DNA of 6,074 nt, taken from BMS3ABIN04 sp965554225. GTDB lineage: Bacteria; Bacteroidota; Ignavibacteria; Ignavibacteriales; Melioribacteraceae. The notes beneath the pieces are model-generated. The model did not search any database and had not been told where the DNA came from. It saw only the letters and a program-made list of their open reading frames with translations. A program made the position numbers and the translations under genes. Shown here in pieces: positions 5,703 through 6,074 of the stretch; the stretch's first letter is position 1; each line of letters begins with the position of its first letter. Where the stretch lies: NCBI GenBank assembly GCA_965554225.1, contig CBEVZC010000163.1, positions 1 through 6,074 on the forward strand. The letters run 5' to 3'.

Positions 5703-6074
5703 TTATTTAACTTTTTCAATTCTCTGATTCAGTAATTCAGTTCCCGCTCCATATTTGTAAACTAATTTACCACCATGCTCACCGGTTTCATAAATAAAAT
5801 ATGACCCGATTAAAGCAAAAAATAGAAATACAATTTTGACCTTCTTTGTAAATAGTTTTTTTGTAGTGAAATAAAACCTAGCTACTAAAACCACAAAAAA
5901 ATACCACAATGTTATATTTGCAAATTGTTCATGTTCTTCAATCAGTTCATTAGAAATCAAGTGTTTTTCGATAAAAGGTTTTAATGCTTCATGAGCCTGG
6001 TTGCCCGTAAGTACAGAGGCTAAACCGCCAAGGACACCGAGAAGAAGCAGAATATTTATAAATACAGATAAATT
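5703..6074 (-). CDS. DUF2231-family membrane protein, 5' end outside the window
   Basis: The minus-strand frame is open from the right edge (base 6074) to the TAA at 5703, giving 123 residues of a protein whose N-terminus is missing. A TTG at 5960 is not a credible start, because family-like sequence and a membrane helix lie upstream of it. Three membrane segments are visible, about residues 4-23, 52-69 and 79-95 of the fragment. The first ends in VLTGNQAH, as in DUF2231 proteins, and the C-terminus carries the family-like signature TGEHGGKLVYKYGAG (97-111). Histidines at 28, 48 and 100 lie near predicted membrane boundaries and could bind a metal or haem, but this is speculation. The family is uncharacterised; members are small four-helix integral membrane proteins. 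One helix and the usual N-terminal His-containing motif should lie just outside the window. Confidence 0.75.
   Translation of the reverse strand, partial: NLSVFINILLLLGVLGGLASVLTGNQAHEALKPFIEKHLISNELIEEHEQFANITLWYFFVVLVARFYFTTKKLFTKKVKIVFLFFALIGSYFIYETGEHGGKLVYKYGAGTELLNQRIEKVK

Noticed and set aside
5703..5960. An 85-residue gene starting at the TTG at 5960
   Set aside because: DUF2231-like sequence with a membrane helix continues upstream in frame to the window edge, so the TTG is an internal Leu codon.

Overview
The window comes from an AT-rich bacterial genome (roughly one third G+C by eye), with tightly packed genes, mostly weak or absent Shine-Dalgarno sequences and a Bacteroidota-like set of protein families: an ENPP-type phosphodiesterase, a split M16 peptidase pair, a small outer-membrane beta-barrel and a DUF2231 membrane protein. 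The style fits the Bacteroidota/Ignavibacteria/Chlorobi side of the tree. That placement is an inference, because no rRNA or marker gene is present.

Plus strand, left half. The window opens inside the 3' end of a type I phosphodiesterase/nucleotide pyrophosphatase gene (2-433). Its stop codon forms the first three bases of a perfect 38-bp palindrome (431-468), which probably acts as a terminator and looks like a dispersed repeat unit. Two adjacent M16 metallopeptidase genes follow (541-1812 and 1835-3181). The first carries the zinc-binding HxxEH...E site. The second has lost that site but keeps the Arg/Tyr pair in its C-terminal domain. This is the hallmark of a two-subunit M16 protease in which each chain supplies half of the active site.

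Minus strand, right half, read from right to left. A DUF2231 membrane protein gene is cut by the right edge (5703-6074). After it come a secreted beta-barrel protein (5056-5688), a complete enoyl-CoA hydratase (4261-5043) and a membrane-anchored protein (3207-4223). The last has the layout of the YibQ-like divergent polysaccharide deacetylases, but nearly all its catalytic and metal positions are substituted. Gaps of 14, 12 and 37 nt suggest one transcription unit, although the four products share no obvious pathway. This unit meets the M16 unit tail to tail across only 25 bp.

No gene-free stretch exceeds about 110 bp. I saw no tRNA, rRNA, CRISPR array, transposase or phage gene. I found no evidence of an entirely new system. 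The points most worth attention are the degenerate deacetylase-like protein, an A8 run at the M16 gene junction where a frame change would fuse the two subunits, and the perfect palindrome.
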